A stretch of DNA of 64,000 nucleotides from NCBI GenBank assembly GCA_964557855.1, contig CAZLBP010000012.1:39236-103235 (forward strand), written 5' to 3'. The notes beneath the pieces are model-generated. The model was not told the origin of the DNA. It searched no databases and saw nothing but the letters and a program-made list of their open reading frames with translations. This document shows, in pieces, positions 36,046 to 44,210 of this stretch. The position numbers were made by a program, and so were the translations under genes. The stretch is from JAJRZL01 sp964557855 (GTDB lineage: Bacteria > Zixibacteria > MSB-5A5 > GN15 > FEB-12). Every line of letters begins with the position of its first letter. Position 1 is the first letter of the stretch.

Positions 36046-37060
36046 CATTCGGCTTTCACTCGCAGCAATCGCAGAACAACTGGGTGCAACGGTCGAGGGT
36101 GATTCCACCACCACCATAACGGGGGTGGCGCCTATAGAGAAGGCCGGGCCACGGGACTTGTCCTTTGTGGCCAACGACCGTTACAAGAAATTCATCGAAA
36201 CGACAAGAGCCGGCGCACTCGTACTTGACCCGGATACTCCGTGCAGCCGTGTGCCGGTTATCCGCCACCGCTATCCCTACTATGCGTTCGCTGAAATCGT
36301 CGATCTGCTGCATCCGGACCGGCCCTTCGTCCAGCCGGGAGTTCATCGTGCGGCAGTCATTGCCGACACGGCTCGAATCGACCCCTCGGCCGGCGTCGGC
36401 CCTCTGTGCCATATCGGAGACAACGCCACAATCGGTAAAGGCACCCAACTGATATCTTCAGTCTATGTTGGCAACGATGTTTCGTTGGGCGAAAACTGTC
36501 TCATTTATCCCGGAGTGACGATTCTCGACGGCAGCATAGTGGGAAACAATGTGACGATTCACGCGTCGACCGTAATCGGGTCCGATGGTTTCGGCTACGC
36601 TGAATACGACCAGGGACTGAAGAAGGTTAAACAAATCGGCTGGGTGAGGATCGCCGATGACGTTGAGATCGGCTCGAACTGCTCGGTTGATCGGGGCGCG
36701 CTCGGACCGACCAAAATCGGCCGGGGGACCAAGATCGACAACCTGGTTCAAGTGGCCCACAACGTCGAGATCGGCGCCAACTGCATCATTGTCGCCCAGG
36801 TCGGTATAGCCGGCTCAACCAGGATCGGTGACGGGGTCATTCTGGCCGGACAGGCGGGCATAGTCGGACACCTCAATCTGAGTGACGGAGTTCGTGTGGG
36901 CGCCCAATCCGGCGTCCACAAATCGCTTGCCCCAGGGACCACTGTACTGGGTTCGCCCGCCCGAGACATCCGGGCAGCTGCCAAAATAGAAGCAGCCCTG
37001 ACACATTTGCCCGAGCTCCTCAAGAGAGTCAGAAAACTGGAAAACCAACAGGACAAGTAG
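36029..37060 (+). CDS. lpxD: UDP-3-O-acylglucosamine N-acyltransferase
   Basis: Third enzyme of lipid A synthesis; adds the second acyl chain to UDP-3-O-acylglucosamine using acyl-ACP. The 343-residue protein has the uridine-binding N-terminal domain (SLAAIAEQLGATVEGD), then the left-handed beta-helix of hexapeptide repeats (about residues 105-310). The catalytic His lies in the QVAHNVEIG stretch, with the SDGFGYAE loop before it, and a C-terminal helix follows. The ATG at 36029 lies inside the end of skp, so the genes are translationally coupled. Its presence shows that this organism makes lipid A. No lpxA or fabZ follows. Confidence 0.95.
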   Translation: MSSNSNIRLSLAAIAEQLGATVEGDSTTTITGVAPIEKAGPRDLSFVANDRYKKFIETTRAGALVLDPDTPCSRVPVIRHRYPYYAFAEIVDLLHPDRPFVQPGVHRAAVIADTARIDPSAGVGPLCHIGDNATIGKGTQLISSVYVGNDVSLGENCLIYPGVTILDGSIVGNNVTIHASTVIGSDGFGYAEYDQGLKKVKQIGWVRIADDVEIGSNCSVDRGALGPTKIGRGTKIDNLVQVAHNVEIGANCIIVAQVGIAGSTRIGDGVILAGQAGIVGHLNLSDGVRVGAQSGVHKSLAPGTTVLGSPARDIRAAAKIEAALTHLPELLKRVRKLENQQDK

Positions 37061-37591
37061 CTACGTAATTAGCCGATCTTCAATCTCAGCAATTTTCGAC
37101 CAGTTCTCTTCCATCTTTTCGATATGCACCAAAATCAATTGATTGTTGGCGGCCACTGCCTCCCGCCGAATGGACTGCAGCACTTCCCATTGCTGCCGAT
37201 TGACCAGTTTCCATTGGGCAATATCGTTTCCCAGGCTGGCTACCGTGTTATTGAACTCCAAAGCTATCTCGGACAGCCGCTGCGACCCGCTCAGAGACTG
37301 TATCCTCGACGTCAAATCCCCGGCCGCCAGAAGCCGCAGCCGCTCCTGCAAGGGCTCCACCGTGCGGTAGACCTTGAGAAGCGGCAGTAAAGTCGTGATA
37401 CTGATCGCCGTAATTGCCGCTACCGCCGCCGAAATCATGTAGGGCATCAGAGTGATAGCCGCCAGTTCCAGGTTGCTGTAAACCCGTCCCAGATGCTCAT
37501 CGGTGAAGGTGCTGTTAAAATACATGATCGTGGCCGCCGACAGAATCACGGCCGACCCGCTCATCAATCCTAGTTTTGCATATACCCGCAT
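37061..37591 (-). CDS. HAMP-domain membrane protein without output domain
   Basis: Predicted inner-membrane protein of 176 residues. Two hydrophobic helices (about residues 7-25 and 45-68) flank a short periplasmic loop. A HAMP-like segment follows (VEPLQERLRLLAAGDLTSRIQS...LSEIALEFNNTVASL, about 75-125) and the protein ends in a coiled helix. There is no methyl-accepting, kinase or cyclase domain, so it resembles a truncated chemoreceptor or a stand-alone HAMP signal transmitter. The start is ATG 37591 with GGAGG directly upstream; an upstream ATG at 37630 is less likely. It ends one base from the end of lpxD on the other strand. Confidence 0.78.
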   Translation of the reverse strand: MRVYAKLGLMSGSAVILSAATIMYFNSTFTDEHLGRVYSNLELAAITLMPYMISAAVAAITAISITTLLPLLKVYRTVEPLQERLRLLAAGDLTSRIQSLSGSQRLSEIALEFNNTVASLGNDIAQWKLVNRQQWEVLQSIRREAVAANNQLILVHIEKMEENWSKIAEIEDRLIT

Positions 37592-37775
37592 GTTGCCTCC
37601 AGCAAACACGTGTTTTGCTACCCCTGACACAAGCCACCAACAATACCAATCTTGTATTGAAAGATATCGGCCGGGCAGACTGCCCGACCTTAGTCCAATT
37701 TCTGACAGCCGCAGTATAGAACCTGAACAGCAGACCGGGGCTGTACAAAGGGTAGGAGGGGATATAGATATCTAT

Positions 37776-37940
37776 ATGAACATCTCGCCGGTTAACACTG
37801 TTTTCTCGTTAAATGATCCGGGCGCGGCACGCGTCACTCTCTCTGAAACCGAGTTATGGAGGAAGTCGATCCGGAAAATGCTTATTGACAGTGTTGCCGA
37901 CAGCAGCCTATCCTTCAATCAAAGGAGAATGTCTAATTGA
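37776..37940 (+). CDS. Possible small ORF upstream of the YCF48-like lipoprotein
   Basis: A 54-residue frame (MNISPVNTVFSLND...) with an AGGAGGG at 37754-37760, which is rather far (15 bases) from the ATG. Its stop codon overlaps the start of the lipoprotein gene (TGATG), which would allow coupling. No family is recognised and the AT-rich region could be simply a 5' leader. The AAAGGAG at 37921-37927 also opens a three-residue frame (ATG TCT AAT stop) ending at the same place. Low confidence. Confidence 0.25.
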   Translation: MNISPVNTVFSLNDPGAARVTLSETELWRKSIRKMLIDSVADSSLSFNQRRMSN

Positions 37941-39550
37941 TGAGAGCTACATGTTGCGCCTCGTTCTGTTTGGTGGTTTTGGTCGCCAGCCTGTTCCTGC
38001 AGAATTGCTCCGACGACAGTACGAGTCCCGTCATCCGGCAGGAACTCGTGGTCAAACCTGTTGAAATCACTGAAGAGGTGGCGGAAGGGATAAATCCTGA
38101 GCGCAGCGTCATTGTGCGAGGCCAGGGCGACACCGCGCTACCGTATCGCGCCACGGAGTCGTCGTTCTGGATGCAACTTTTCCCGGTTTCCGAGCCTTCC
38201 GGAATGACACCGGACACGTTCAGTGTCAGAATGAGTACCATTTCCCCGCAAATTAAGGCCGGCAACCGGTATATAGACACAGTTTGGGTGAGTTCGACAG
38301 CGGCCGCCAATTCACCGTTACCGGTTGAGGTGAGCCTTACGGTGAAACATGTGGTTCAAGCGACTCCTGAACAATTTACGTTTACGGCACAAACGGGAGG
38401 ACAGAATCCGGAATCACAAGTACTGAAACTGGAACCGTCGCGCAGTACACCGTTTGATTACACGCTGACTCATTTCAAACCGTGGTTGATCTTATCCAGA
38501 GAATCGGGCCAGGCTCCGGACGAAATTGAAGTAAGCGTTGACGTCACCGGCCTGCGAACCGGGGTTTATCTTGATTCGATTGTCGTTGATGTGCCGACGG
38601 CGGTTGAGAGCCCGGTCGTGCGTTGCAGCTTGATCGTGGCGTCGTGGCGCCCCCAGGTAGACCCTTTGGCGAAGAACCTCAAGTCTGTTTACTTCGTCGA
38701 TGCCAACACGGGCTGGGCAGTCGGCCAGGTGGATGCCTTCGGTTCCAGCACGGGATATATCCTGGGGACACTGAATGGAGGAAACGACTGGTCAATTCAG
38801 CTAATCCAAACACCATATCCTCTGGGAGACGTTCATTTTGCGACCTCCCTGATCGGCTTTGCGGTTGGCGGCAAATCCGATACGGTAGCGACGCAGCCGG
38901 ATATCGGGGTAGTGCTTCGCACACTCGACGGCGGGACGACCTGGGAGGAGCCGCTGATACTTGATACGGTCCCGCTGCAGGGAGTGCATTTCGTTAATGC
39001 TGACGTCGGCTGGACGATCGGTCGGAGAGGAAAGATCTGGTACACGGGCAACGGTGGGGATTCCTGGATGGAACAGGAAAGCGGGACCACTGCCGACCTG
39101 ATCGATGTTTTCTTCCTTAACACCAGTGTCGGCTGGGTCGTGGGCAACGGCGCCACGATTCTCAAAACGGTTGTCGCGGGTGCGAATTGGGAGGCTCAGT
39201 CCTTTGCCGGCTCGGAAGATCTGCGCAGTATATATTTCCGTGATGAAACCACCGGGTGGCTGGTCGGTGAAACCGGGATAATTTTGTCTACTACTGACGG
39301 CGGCGTAACCTGGCCGCGGCCGGTGAGCAGTACGTCTGAGGAGCTGTGGGGCGTCGGTTCCTCGGGCAACAGAGCCTGGGCAGTGGGTACTGAAGGGACA
39401 ATTGTATATACCCTTGACGGGATAACCTGGAATCCGCAGCCCAGCGGTACCGAAAACTGGCTGTTTGACGTCTTCTTCATCGATGAGAATACCGGCTGGA
39501 TTGTCGGCGACAAGGGTACGATCCTGAAGACGTTTTCGGGCGGGCTGTAA
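37940..39550 (+). CDS. Lipoprotein with BACON-like and YCF48-type repeats
   Basis: Predicted lipoprotein of 536 residues. The signal ends LFLQNC, a slightly non-canonical lipobox, followed by SDDSTSP, typical of a lipoprotein tether. Residues about 40-225 form two beta domains of BACON/Ig type (for example FKPWLILSRESGQAPDEIEVSVDV followed by a TGVYLDSIVVDVP strand). Residues about 240-530 are a propeller built of repeats reading VFFLNTSVGWVVGNGATILKT and variants (GWAVGQ, GWTIGRRGK, GWLVGETG, GWIVGDKG), the signature of YCF48/BNR-like propellers. Ligand is unknown. ATG 37940 or TTG 37937 could be the start; AAAGGAG is at 37921-37927. Confidence 0.85.
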   Translation: MRATCCASFCLVVLVASLFLQNCSDDSTSPVIRQELVVKPVEITEEVAEGINPERSVIVRGQGDTALPYRATESSFWMQLFPVSEPSGMTPDTFSVRMSTISPQIKAGNRYIDTVWVSSTAAANSPLPVEVSLTVKHVVQATPEQFTFTAQTGGQNPESQVLKLEPSRSTPFDYTLTHFKPWLILSRESGQAPDEIEVSVDVTGLRTGVYLDSIVVDVPTAVESPVVRCSLIVASWRPQVDPLAKNLKSVYFVDANTGWAVGQVDAFGSSTGYILGTLNGGNDWSIQLIQTPYPLGDVHFATSLIGFAVGGKSDTVATQPDIGVVLRTLDGGTTWEEPLILDTVPLQGVHFVNADVGWTIGRRGKIWYTGNGGDSWMEQESGTTADLIDVFFLNTSVGWVVGNGATILKTVVAGANWEAQSFAGSEDLRSIYFRDETTGWLVGETGIILSTTDGGVTWPRPVSSTSEELWGVGSSGNRAWAVGTEGTIVYTLDGITWNPQPSGTENWLFDVFFIDENTGWIVGDKGTILKTFSGGL

Positions 39551-39599
39551 GGGTAGAATAACTCACAGCGGTGTACGAATCAGGGGCCGTTCGGGAATG

Positions 39600-39720
39600 T
39601 GAGGGCCGGCGGAACAGAATAACACACCCAGTCCTTCAAGTGCCCCTCTCCAGGGCCTATCGAAAAACCCCGATTAGTGTTGTGCCGGGTCCTCTCTTGA
39701 AACAACCCCGAGCGCTGGGC
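39600..39720 (-). repeat. Degenerate copy of the nested-hairpin repeat
   Basis: On the minus strand, bases 39662-39695 read TCAAGAGAGGACCCGGCACAAC followed by an eight-base gap and GGGGTTTTTC. This matches the right half of the repeat at 21237-21265 and 20949-20978. The left arm is not recognisable. The 228 bp gap around it holds no gene. Confidence 0.5.
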
Positions 39721-39778
39721 GACCCACCTTAAGGATGATCCGGGTCAACTGAACGTTGACGGTTGGCGGTCATTCGGT

Positions 39779-40588
39779 TCAGCTTGTTCGAGGCAGACGG
39801 GCGTGTTTCCGTTGATAAAAATAGATAACGAGACCCGCTAAAAACAACAGCACCGAGATAATCTGGTTATAAGTCGGTTCCACCCCGTCGAGAGAAAACG
39901 TCATCGCGTCTTCGTAGTACCTGACATTCTCAATCAGAAACCTGGCCACGGCCTCGATCATGAACATCAGTGCAGTGGCCTGACCCGGGAATGTTCGGTT
40001 TTTGAGGACTAAGTGGAGGAGGACGAAGAGCCCCAGCCCGTAAAGGGAACTGTACAGCTGGGCGGGATGAAGGTGGGCGTCCTGGAATACGAAATATGGT
40101 ATTGATCCCGGCGGAAACGAAATCCCCCAGGGCAGATCAGTCGGCGTCCCGAAACAACAGCCGTTAAGAAAGCAGCCGATGCGCGCCAGACCCAGGCCGA
40201 GGCCGAGAGTGGGCGCAAAAAAGTCAAAGACGTCAAGTATCGACATCTTCTTGAGACGTGTGTAAAGAACCGCCCCGGCAACAGCTACCAGGACCCCACC
40301 GTACATGTTAAGGCCGGCGATGCCGATGCGGTCGGAGCCGAAGGGATTGAACGTGGCCATCCAGTTGCCGGCGAATTCCTCGAGATGAAACAGTACGTAG
40401 AACAGCCGGGCGCCAAGAATACCGCCGATGATCAGAATATAGGCGATATTCAGAAACGGTTCGAAAGCCCGACCTTCACGCTTTGTCACGTAATGAACGT
40501 AGAAGACGCCCAGGATAAACGATACGGCCAGCATTAAACCGTAACTTCGGATAGGAATGGGGCCGATCTGAAACAGCTCAGGATGCAT
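39779..40588 (-). CDS. lgt: Phosphatidylglycerol--prolipoprotein diacylglyceryl transferase
   Basis: Inner-membrane enzyme that attaches diacylglycerol to the lipobox cysteine of prolipoproteins. The 269 residues form about seven helices. The Lgt signature GLGLARIGCFLNGCCFG lies near residues 130-146, with the conserved Arg that contacts the lipid. The HGG motif found in E. coli is MYGG here (Tyr for His), a substitution I recall from other phyla. The C-terminal HPAQLYSSLYG segment is also conserved. The gene overlaps the end of the PAP2-like gene by 11 bp and is last in a nadE-rsmI-PAP2-lgt minus-strand set. It would serve the many lipoproteins in this window. Confidence 0.95.
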   Translation of the reverse strand: MHPELFQIGPIPIRSYGLMLAVSFILGVFYVHYVTKREGRAFEPFLNIAYILIIGGILGARLFYVLFHLEEFAGNWMATFNPFGSDRIGIAGLNMYGGVLVAVAGAVLYTRLKKMSILDVFDFFAPTLGLGLGLARIGCFLNGCCFGTPTDLPWGISFPPGSIPYFVFQDAHLHPAQLYSSLYGLGLFVLLHLVLKNRTFPGQATALMFMIEAVARFLIENVRYYEDAMTFSLDGVEPTYNQIISVLLFLAGLVIYFYQRKHARLPRTS

Positions 40589-41495
40589 GTCTTACTCCCA
40601 GAGCGGGTTGGGACGATTCCCTGCCGCGCTTCGCCCGGCTGTTGCCGGAGAGTTTCCAGATGAGCAGGGTCGCTGCCAAACCGATACCACCCCCCACCAC
40701 CACGTCGGAGACATAATGAAATCTGCCCCAAAAGGTACCGACCGCCATGCCGGTCGTAAGCACAGCCATGCGCCAGAACCAGCGTCGATAGTGTCTGTAG
40801 CAGAACATCGTCAACACCAGGGCCACGGCGAAATGCGAAGAAGGCATACACCCGCCTCTGACGGCCGCATTTTGCATTACTAAATCCACCAAGGGCTTAA
40901 ACAGAATTCCGTCGACTTCGTTCGTGTAAACTTCGGCGAAGTGCCATCGAGGACCCTCGACAGGGTAGAGGAAAAACAACAAATACGAGACGAAGAAAGT
41001 CAGTGTCACCGCACTCATAGCGTTCACGATGACATCGTTATCGCGGTTCCGGCAGGCCGCCAGAAAGAATACGGGGATCATGAAGTAGTAGGAAAAATAG
41101 CAGAACATGATGATATCGGTCAGCCAGGGGTTCAAGAGATGTTTATCGATGAAGAGGGTGGGATGAACGCCGAGAACCGCTTTCTCGAACTCGACCAGTT
41201 GCCAGTCATAGAATTGATCGAACACAAGGAACATCGTGCCGCCGGTCGTGCGGTAGAAAAAGCTGAAAAGCAGCACGGGGTACAACAGTCGAAAGAAGCG
41301 CGCCACCCGGTTGGCCTCTTCTTTAAGGTAACGGACCAAAAGGACCGCCAGCACAGCTACGGCGCCATAAAACAGGAGTTCGCCGGAGTATTCACTGAGG
41401 GGGCGTCCGAGGACAAGTATAAGCAAGACCATGAGCAGGCAGTAGCTGATGATGAAGCGGTCGAAGAGATAGATGCGGTTCGACGTGGTCGTCAT
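40578..41495 (-). CDS. PAP2-superfamily membrane phosphatase/transferase
   Basis: Integral membrane protein of 305 residues with about seven helices. PAP2 catalytic motifs are present: an EGPRWHF segment (180-186), PSSH at 218-221 and GRFHYVSD at 257-264, where H260 would be the nucleophile and D264 its partner. The arrangement is closest to the PAP2_3 / inositol-phosphoceramide-synthase-like group rather than to undecaprenyl-diphosphate phosphatase BacA. Likely substrates are lipid phosphates or lipid headgroups; this is inferred. It overlaps rsmI by four bases upstream and lgt by 11 downstream, pointing to one operon. Confidence 0.85.
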   Translation of the reverse strand: MTTTSNRIYLFDRFIISYCLLMVLLILVLGRPLSEYSGELLFYGAVAVLAVLLVRYLKEEANRVARFFRLLYPVLLFSFFYRTTGGTMFLVFDQFYDWQLVEFEKAVLGVHPTLFIDKHLLNPWLTDIIMFCYFSYYFMIPVFFLAACRNRDNDVIVNAMSAVTLTFFVSYLLFFLYPVEGPRWHFAEVYTNEVDGILFKPLVDLVMQNAAVRGGCMPSSHFAVALVLTMFCYRHYRRWFWRMAVLTTGMAVGTFWGRFHYVSDVVVGGGIGLAATLLIWKLSGNSRAKRGRESSQPALGVRHAS

Positions 41496-42208
41496 TGTTC
41501 CTCGGCCTCTTTCTTCCTGCTCTTGACGTCCAGACCCGCGACAATCAGGACTATTTCACCTTTGATGTTCCGCTCACCAAGCCTCTCGACAATCTCCGTA
41601 ACCGAGCCGCGGATGAACTCTTCGTGGACTTTGCTTATCTCACGCGCCAGGCAGGCCCGGCGGTCCCCGAGCACCTGAGCGATATCTCGAAGCGCTTTGA
41701 GGACCCGGTGCGGAGACTCATAGAAGACGAGCGTATGGCTGATCTCTTTCAGCTGTGTCAGTCGGGAGATCCGGGCGCCTGACTTGTGCGGGAGGAATCC
41801 TTCGAACATGAAACGATCGGTCGGTAGTCCGGAAGCCGTCAGAGCCGGGATGATGGCGTTCGGACCGGGCAGGGGGACTATTCGGATTTCATTGGCGATG
41901 GCCATGCGCACGATGCGGAAGGCGGGATCCGAGATGCCGGGCGAACCGGCGTCGCTGACGACGGCCACCGATTGCCCCTCACGCAGCCGGTCCAGGAGCT
42001 GCTCGGCGCGCGAAGCTTCGTTGAAGTCATGATAGCTGAGCAGTCGCTTCTTGGTCCCGAGGAACTTGAGAAGCTTGCCGCTGTGCCGCGTATCTTCACA
42101 GGCGATTATATCCACCGTCGCCAGCACTTCTCTGGCGCGCTCGGTGATGTCACCCATGTTACCGATCGGAGTCGGTACGAGATAAAGCTGCCCGGCGGAG
42201 TCAGACAT
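41492..42208 (-). CDS. rsmI: 16S rRNA (cytidine-1402-2'-O)-methyltransferase
   Basis: SAM-dependent tetrapyrrole-methylase-fold enzyme that 2'-O-methylates C1402 in the decoding centre. The 238 residues contain the family start LYLVPTPIGNMGDITERA, the CEDTRHSGKLL motif, VVSDAGSPGISDP and the PGPNAIIPALTASGLPTDRF loop with the FEGFLPHKS segment. Length is slightly shorter than E. coli RsmI (286) because the C-terminal extension is missing. It starts 12 bp after nadE and overlaps the PAP2-like gene. Confidence 0.95.
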   Translation of the reverse strand: MSDSAGQLYLVPTPIGNMGDITERAREVLATVDIIACEDTRHSGKLLKFLGTKKRLLSYHDFNEASRAEQLLDRLREGQSVAVVSDAGSPGISDPAFRIVRMAIANEIRIVPLPGPNAIIPALTASGLPTDRFMFEGFLPHKSGARISRLTQLKEISHTLVFYESPHRVLKALRDIAQVLGDRRACLAREISKVHEEFIRGSVTEIVERLGERNIKGEIVLIVAGLDVKSRKKEAEEQ

Positions 42209-42220
42209 AACTGTCTATCA

Positions 42221-43030
42221 TTACTGTTTAATCCGAATTTGTGGAGGAATGGGCTGCCGACCGAGCGGGGCTGTCTCCGGCAGGGACCGTTTGAAAGCGT
42301 TCTTGTTAAGCAAAGAAACAACCCGGCTGATATCGGTTTCGTCAAATCCCTCACCGGCAAGTTTCGATAAGGAATGCTCATGGTCATCCACGAGTCGTCG
42401 GAGGATACCATCGATCTGCTCGTAGGTAACGCCGATCTCACCCTCATCCGTCTGATCGGTCCACAGATCAGCCGACGGGGGTTTGTCGATTATTTCCTGC
42501 GGGATTCCGATGGCACGGGCAACCTCGCGAATTTCCGTTTTGTACAGCTCCCCGTTGGGATTGACGGAGCAGGCCGAGTCGCCAAACCAGGTCGTATACC
42601 CGAGGGCGATTTCGCTGCGGTTGCCGCTGCCGAGAACGAGGCGGTCGGTCTCGGCGGCGATGTCAAAGAGGATAGCCATGCGCTCGCGGGCCATCTTGTT
42701 GCCCGCGCGCAACCTGTTTCCCTCGTTGATTTCAGGGAAGTAGGCATCGATCATCGGAGAAATATCAATCCGGCGATGGTCGATCCCCAGTTGCCGGACC
42801 AGATTCATGGCGTCGGTGACGGAGCTTTCAGATGACGTTCGATATGGCATCAGGACACCCAGGACTTTCTCTTTGCCTACAGCCTGCACGGCTAAAGTGG
42901 CGGATACCGACGAGTCTATCCCTCCGGACAAGCCTACAACATATCCCGACAACCCGGATTGGAGGAGTTTGCCGGTGATAAAACGCTTGATCGTTGTAGT
43001 GGCTTTGTCTGTATTCAGTTTATCCGACAT
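42221..43030 (-). CDS. nadE: NAD+ synthase
   Basis: Amidates nicotinic acid adenine dinucleotide to NAD+. The 269-residue chain is the short form, with no glutaminase domain, so it probably uses ammonia directly. The ATP-pyrophosphatase loop GLSGGIDSSV is at about residues 33-42, followed by LGSGNRSEIALGYTTWFGD and the PPSADLWTDQTDEGEIGVTY motif. GGAGA precedes the ATG. It is the first gene of the nadE-rsmI-PAP2-lgt set. A repeat-bearing gap separates it from the divergent ssb. Confidence 0.96.
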   Translation of the reverse strand: MSDKLNTDKATTTIKRFITGKLLQSGLSGYVVGLSGGIDSSVSATLAVQAVGKEKVLGVLMPYRTSSESSVTDAMNLVRQLGIDHRRIDISPMIDAYFPEINEGNRLRAGNKMARERMAILFDIAAETDRLVLGSGNRSEIALGYTTWFGDSACSVNPNGELYKTEIREVARAIGIPQEIIDKPPSADLWTDQTDEGEIGVTYEQIDGILRRLVDDHEHSLSKLAGEGFDETDISRVVSLLNKNAFKRSLPETAPLGRQPIPPQIRIKQ

Positions 43031-43110
43031 ATAATTCTCCGGTTCTGATTTTCGCTACAATAGGGCATAGGATGAGGGGATTCAAGTTAAATATCGGACC
43101 CGGTACCTGG

Positions 43111-43270
43111 AGATGTTGAACAAGGACTGACCGGAGGTATCGGCGGGTCCTGCGAATCCACGTCAGTTGAGTCGTCTGACCTGCCGTTCCTGCCCATTAA
43201 CGAGTTTTGTGTCGGGTCACAATCCCGCTGACGCGGGCTCAAGACCCGACACAACCATTGGGTTTCTTAG
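43111..43270 (+). repeat. Long copy of the nested-hairpin repeat
   Basis: Bases 43141-43252 align to 20847-20958 without gaps and with 19 mismatches over 112 bases (hand alignment). Two hairpins are preserved: CGGCGGGTC..GACCTGCCG (43141-43186) and GTGTCGGGTC..GACCCGACAC with inner CCCGC/GCGGG (43209-43252). A TGTTGAACAAG at about 43114 may be a decayed terminal repeat; the right end (GGGTTTCTTAG) has diverged. The nadE-ssb gap (377 bp) otherwise contains only the ssb promoter. Confidence 0.75.
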
Positions 43271-43336
43271 CAGGTCTTCTGGACGGGGTTGATTCGGTTT
43301 GTGATACAGATGTGATGCAGACACAAATGTGGGGCC

Positions 43337-43365
43337 TTGACAGGTTCTCGACGGAATGGTTATAT
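43337..43365 (+). promoter_or_regulatory. Probable promoter for ssb
   Basis: Consensus TTGACA at 43337-43342 and TTATAT at 43360-43365 with a 17 bp spacer (or TATATT one base later with 18 bp). The ssb start codon is 43 bp further on. This is the best sigma-70-like promoter in the window. Confidence 0.6.
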
Positions 43366-43407
43366 TTAGAGGTTTAAACTCGCGGCACCAGACAAGGAGA
43401 GGAACAG

Positions 43408-43851
43408 ATGAGCGTCAATAAGGTGATACTGATAGGGAACCTGGGGAAAGATCCGGAGCTGAAGTATACTCCGAGCGGCCGGGCTGTGGTCAATTTCACC
43501 ATGGCCACCAACGAGCGGTGGACATCGCAGGACGGACAGAAGCAGGAGCGGACGACATGGCACAATATCGTAGCCTGGGGAAAGCAGGCCGAGGTTATCA
43601 ATGAATATTGCCGAAAGGGGAGACAGATCTACGTAGAGGGGCGGATAGATAACCGTACCTATGACAAACAGGACGGCACCAAGGGGTATATTTCCGAAGT
43701 GATAGTTCAGAACTTTCAGTTGCTGGGCAACCGACAGGACGGCGTGGAGAGCGGCGGTGGTGAGCGATCGGCGGCCTCGGCGCCGGCCGGGAATGTACCA
43801 CCGGAACCACCGGCTGGTGAGAGTTCCGACGACGATGACTTGCCGTTCTGA
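43408..43851 (+). CDS. ssb: Single-stranded DNA-binding protein
   Basis: Coats single-stranded DNA during replication, repair and recombination. The 147 residues show the OB fold (VNKVILIGNLGKDPELKYTPSGRAVVNFTMATN, RTTWHNIVAWGKQAEVINEYCRKGRQIYVEG), then a disordered Gly/Ala/Pro-rich linker and the acidic tip DDDDLPF that docks partner proteins. AGAGGAAC precedes the ATG. It is monocistronic with its own promoter. Not next to ribosomal rpsF/rpsR as it is in some bacteria. Confidence 0.96.
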   Translation: MSVNKVILIGNLGKDPELKYTPSGRAVVNFTMATNERWTSQDGQKQERTTWHNIVAWGKQAEVINEYCRKGRQIYVEGRIDNRTYDKQDGTKGYISEVIVQNFQLLGNRQDGVESGGGERSAASAPAGNVPPEPPAGESSDDDDLPF

Positions 43852-44210
43852 TTAGGGTCTGCGCAGTTTCAAAGGGGTTTGTTGAAGAACTTTGTTTGCT
43901 GGTGTGCCGGCTCTTGAGCCCGCGTAACCGGGAATCTGATCTGACACTTAATTTTCTGTGATGTACAAGCGGCAGGTCACATCCATGCCGCCGCTGGGCA
44001 CCAGACCTGCCCCTCGTGTTCCCCAATTACATCCTCCCTCTCGTTTTCAAATTGCATTTGGGAATGGACTTTTCCCTCCAAGTTGTACTTGGACAAATAT
44101 TTACAGTGTCCCCGACCAGCTGACCTCTCCATCTCCGTCAGGGCGGCCCTGTGTGACCGCCCATCTACAGAAACGCTGCCCAACCACAGGGCAACCACGG
44201 AAAGTTGCCC
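43852..44210. repeat. Repeat-bearing gap after ssb
   Basis: No gene is seen. On the minus strand 43901-43947 is a diverged copy of the nested hairpin (GCGGGCTCAAGAGCCGGCAC with GTGTCAGATC on the other side). A second hairpin, GCGGCAGGTC..GACCTGCC, spans 43969-44011 and matches the outer arms of the one at 20846-20893. Further short inverted segments follow to 44200. Confidence 0.55.

Noticed and set aside
39779..40588. Lgt with Tyr instead of the E. coli HGG histidine, taken as inactivating
   Set aside because: I recall the YGG form as common in other phyla, and the ARIGCFxNGCCFG signature is intact.
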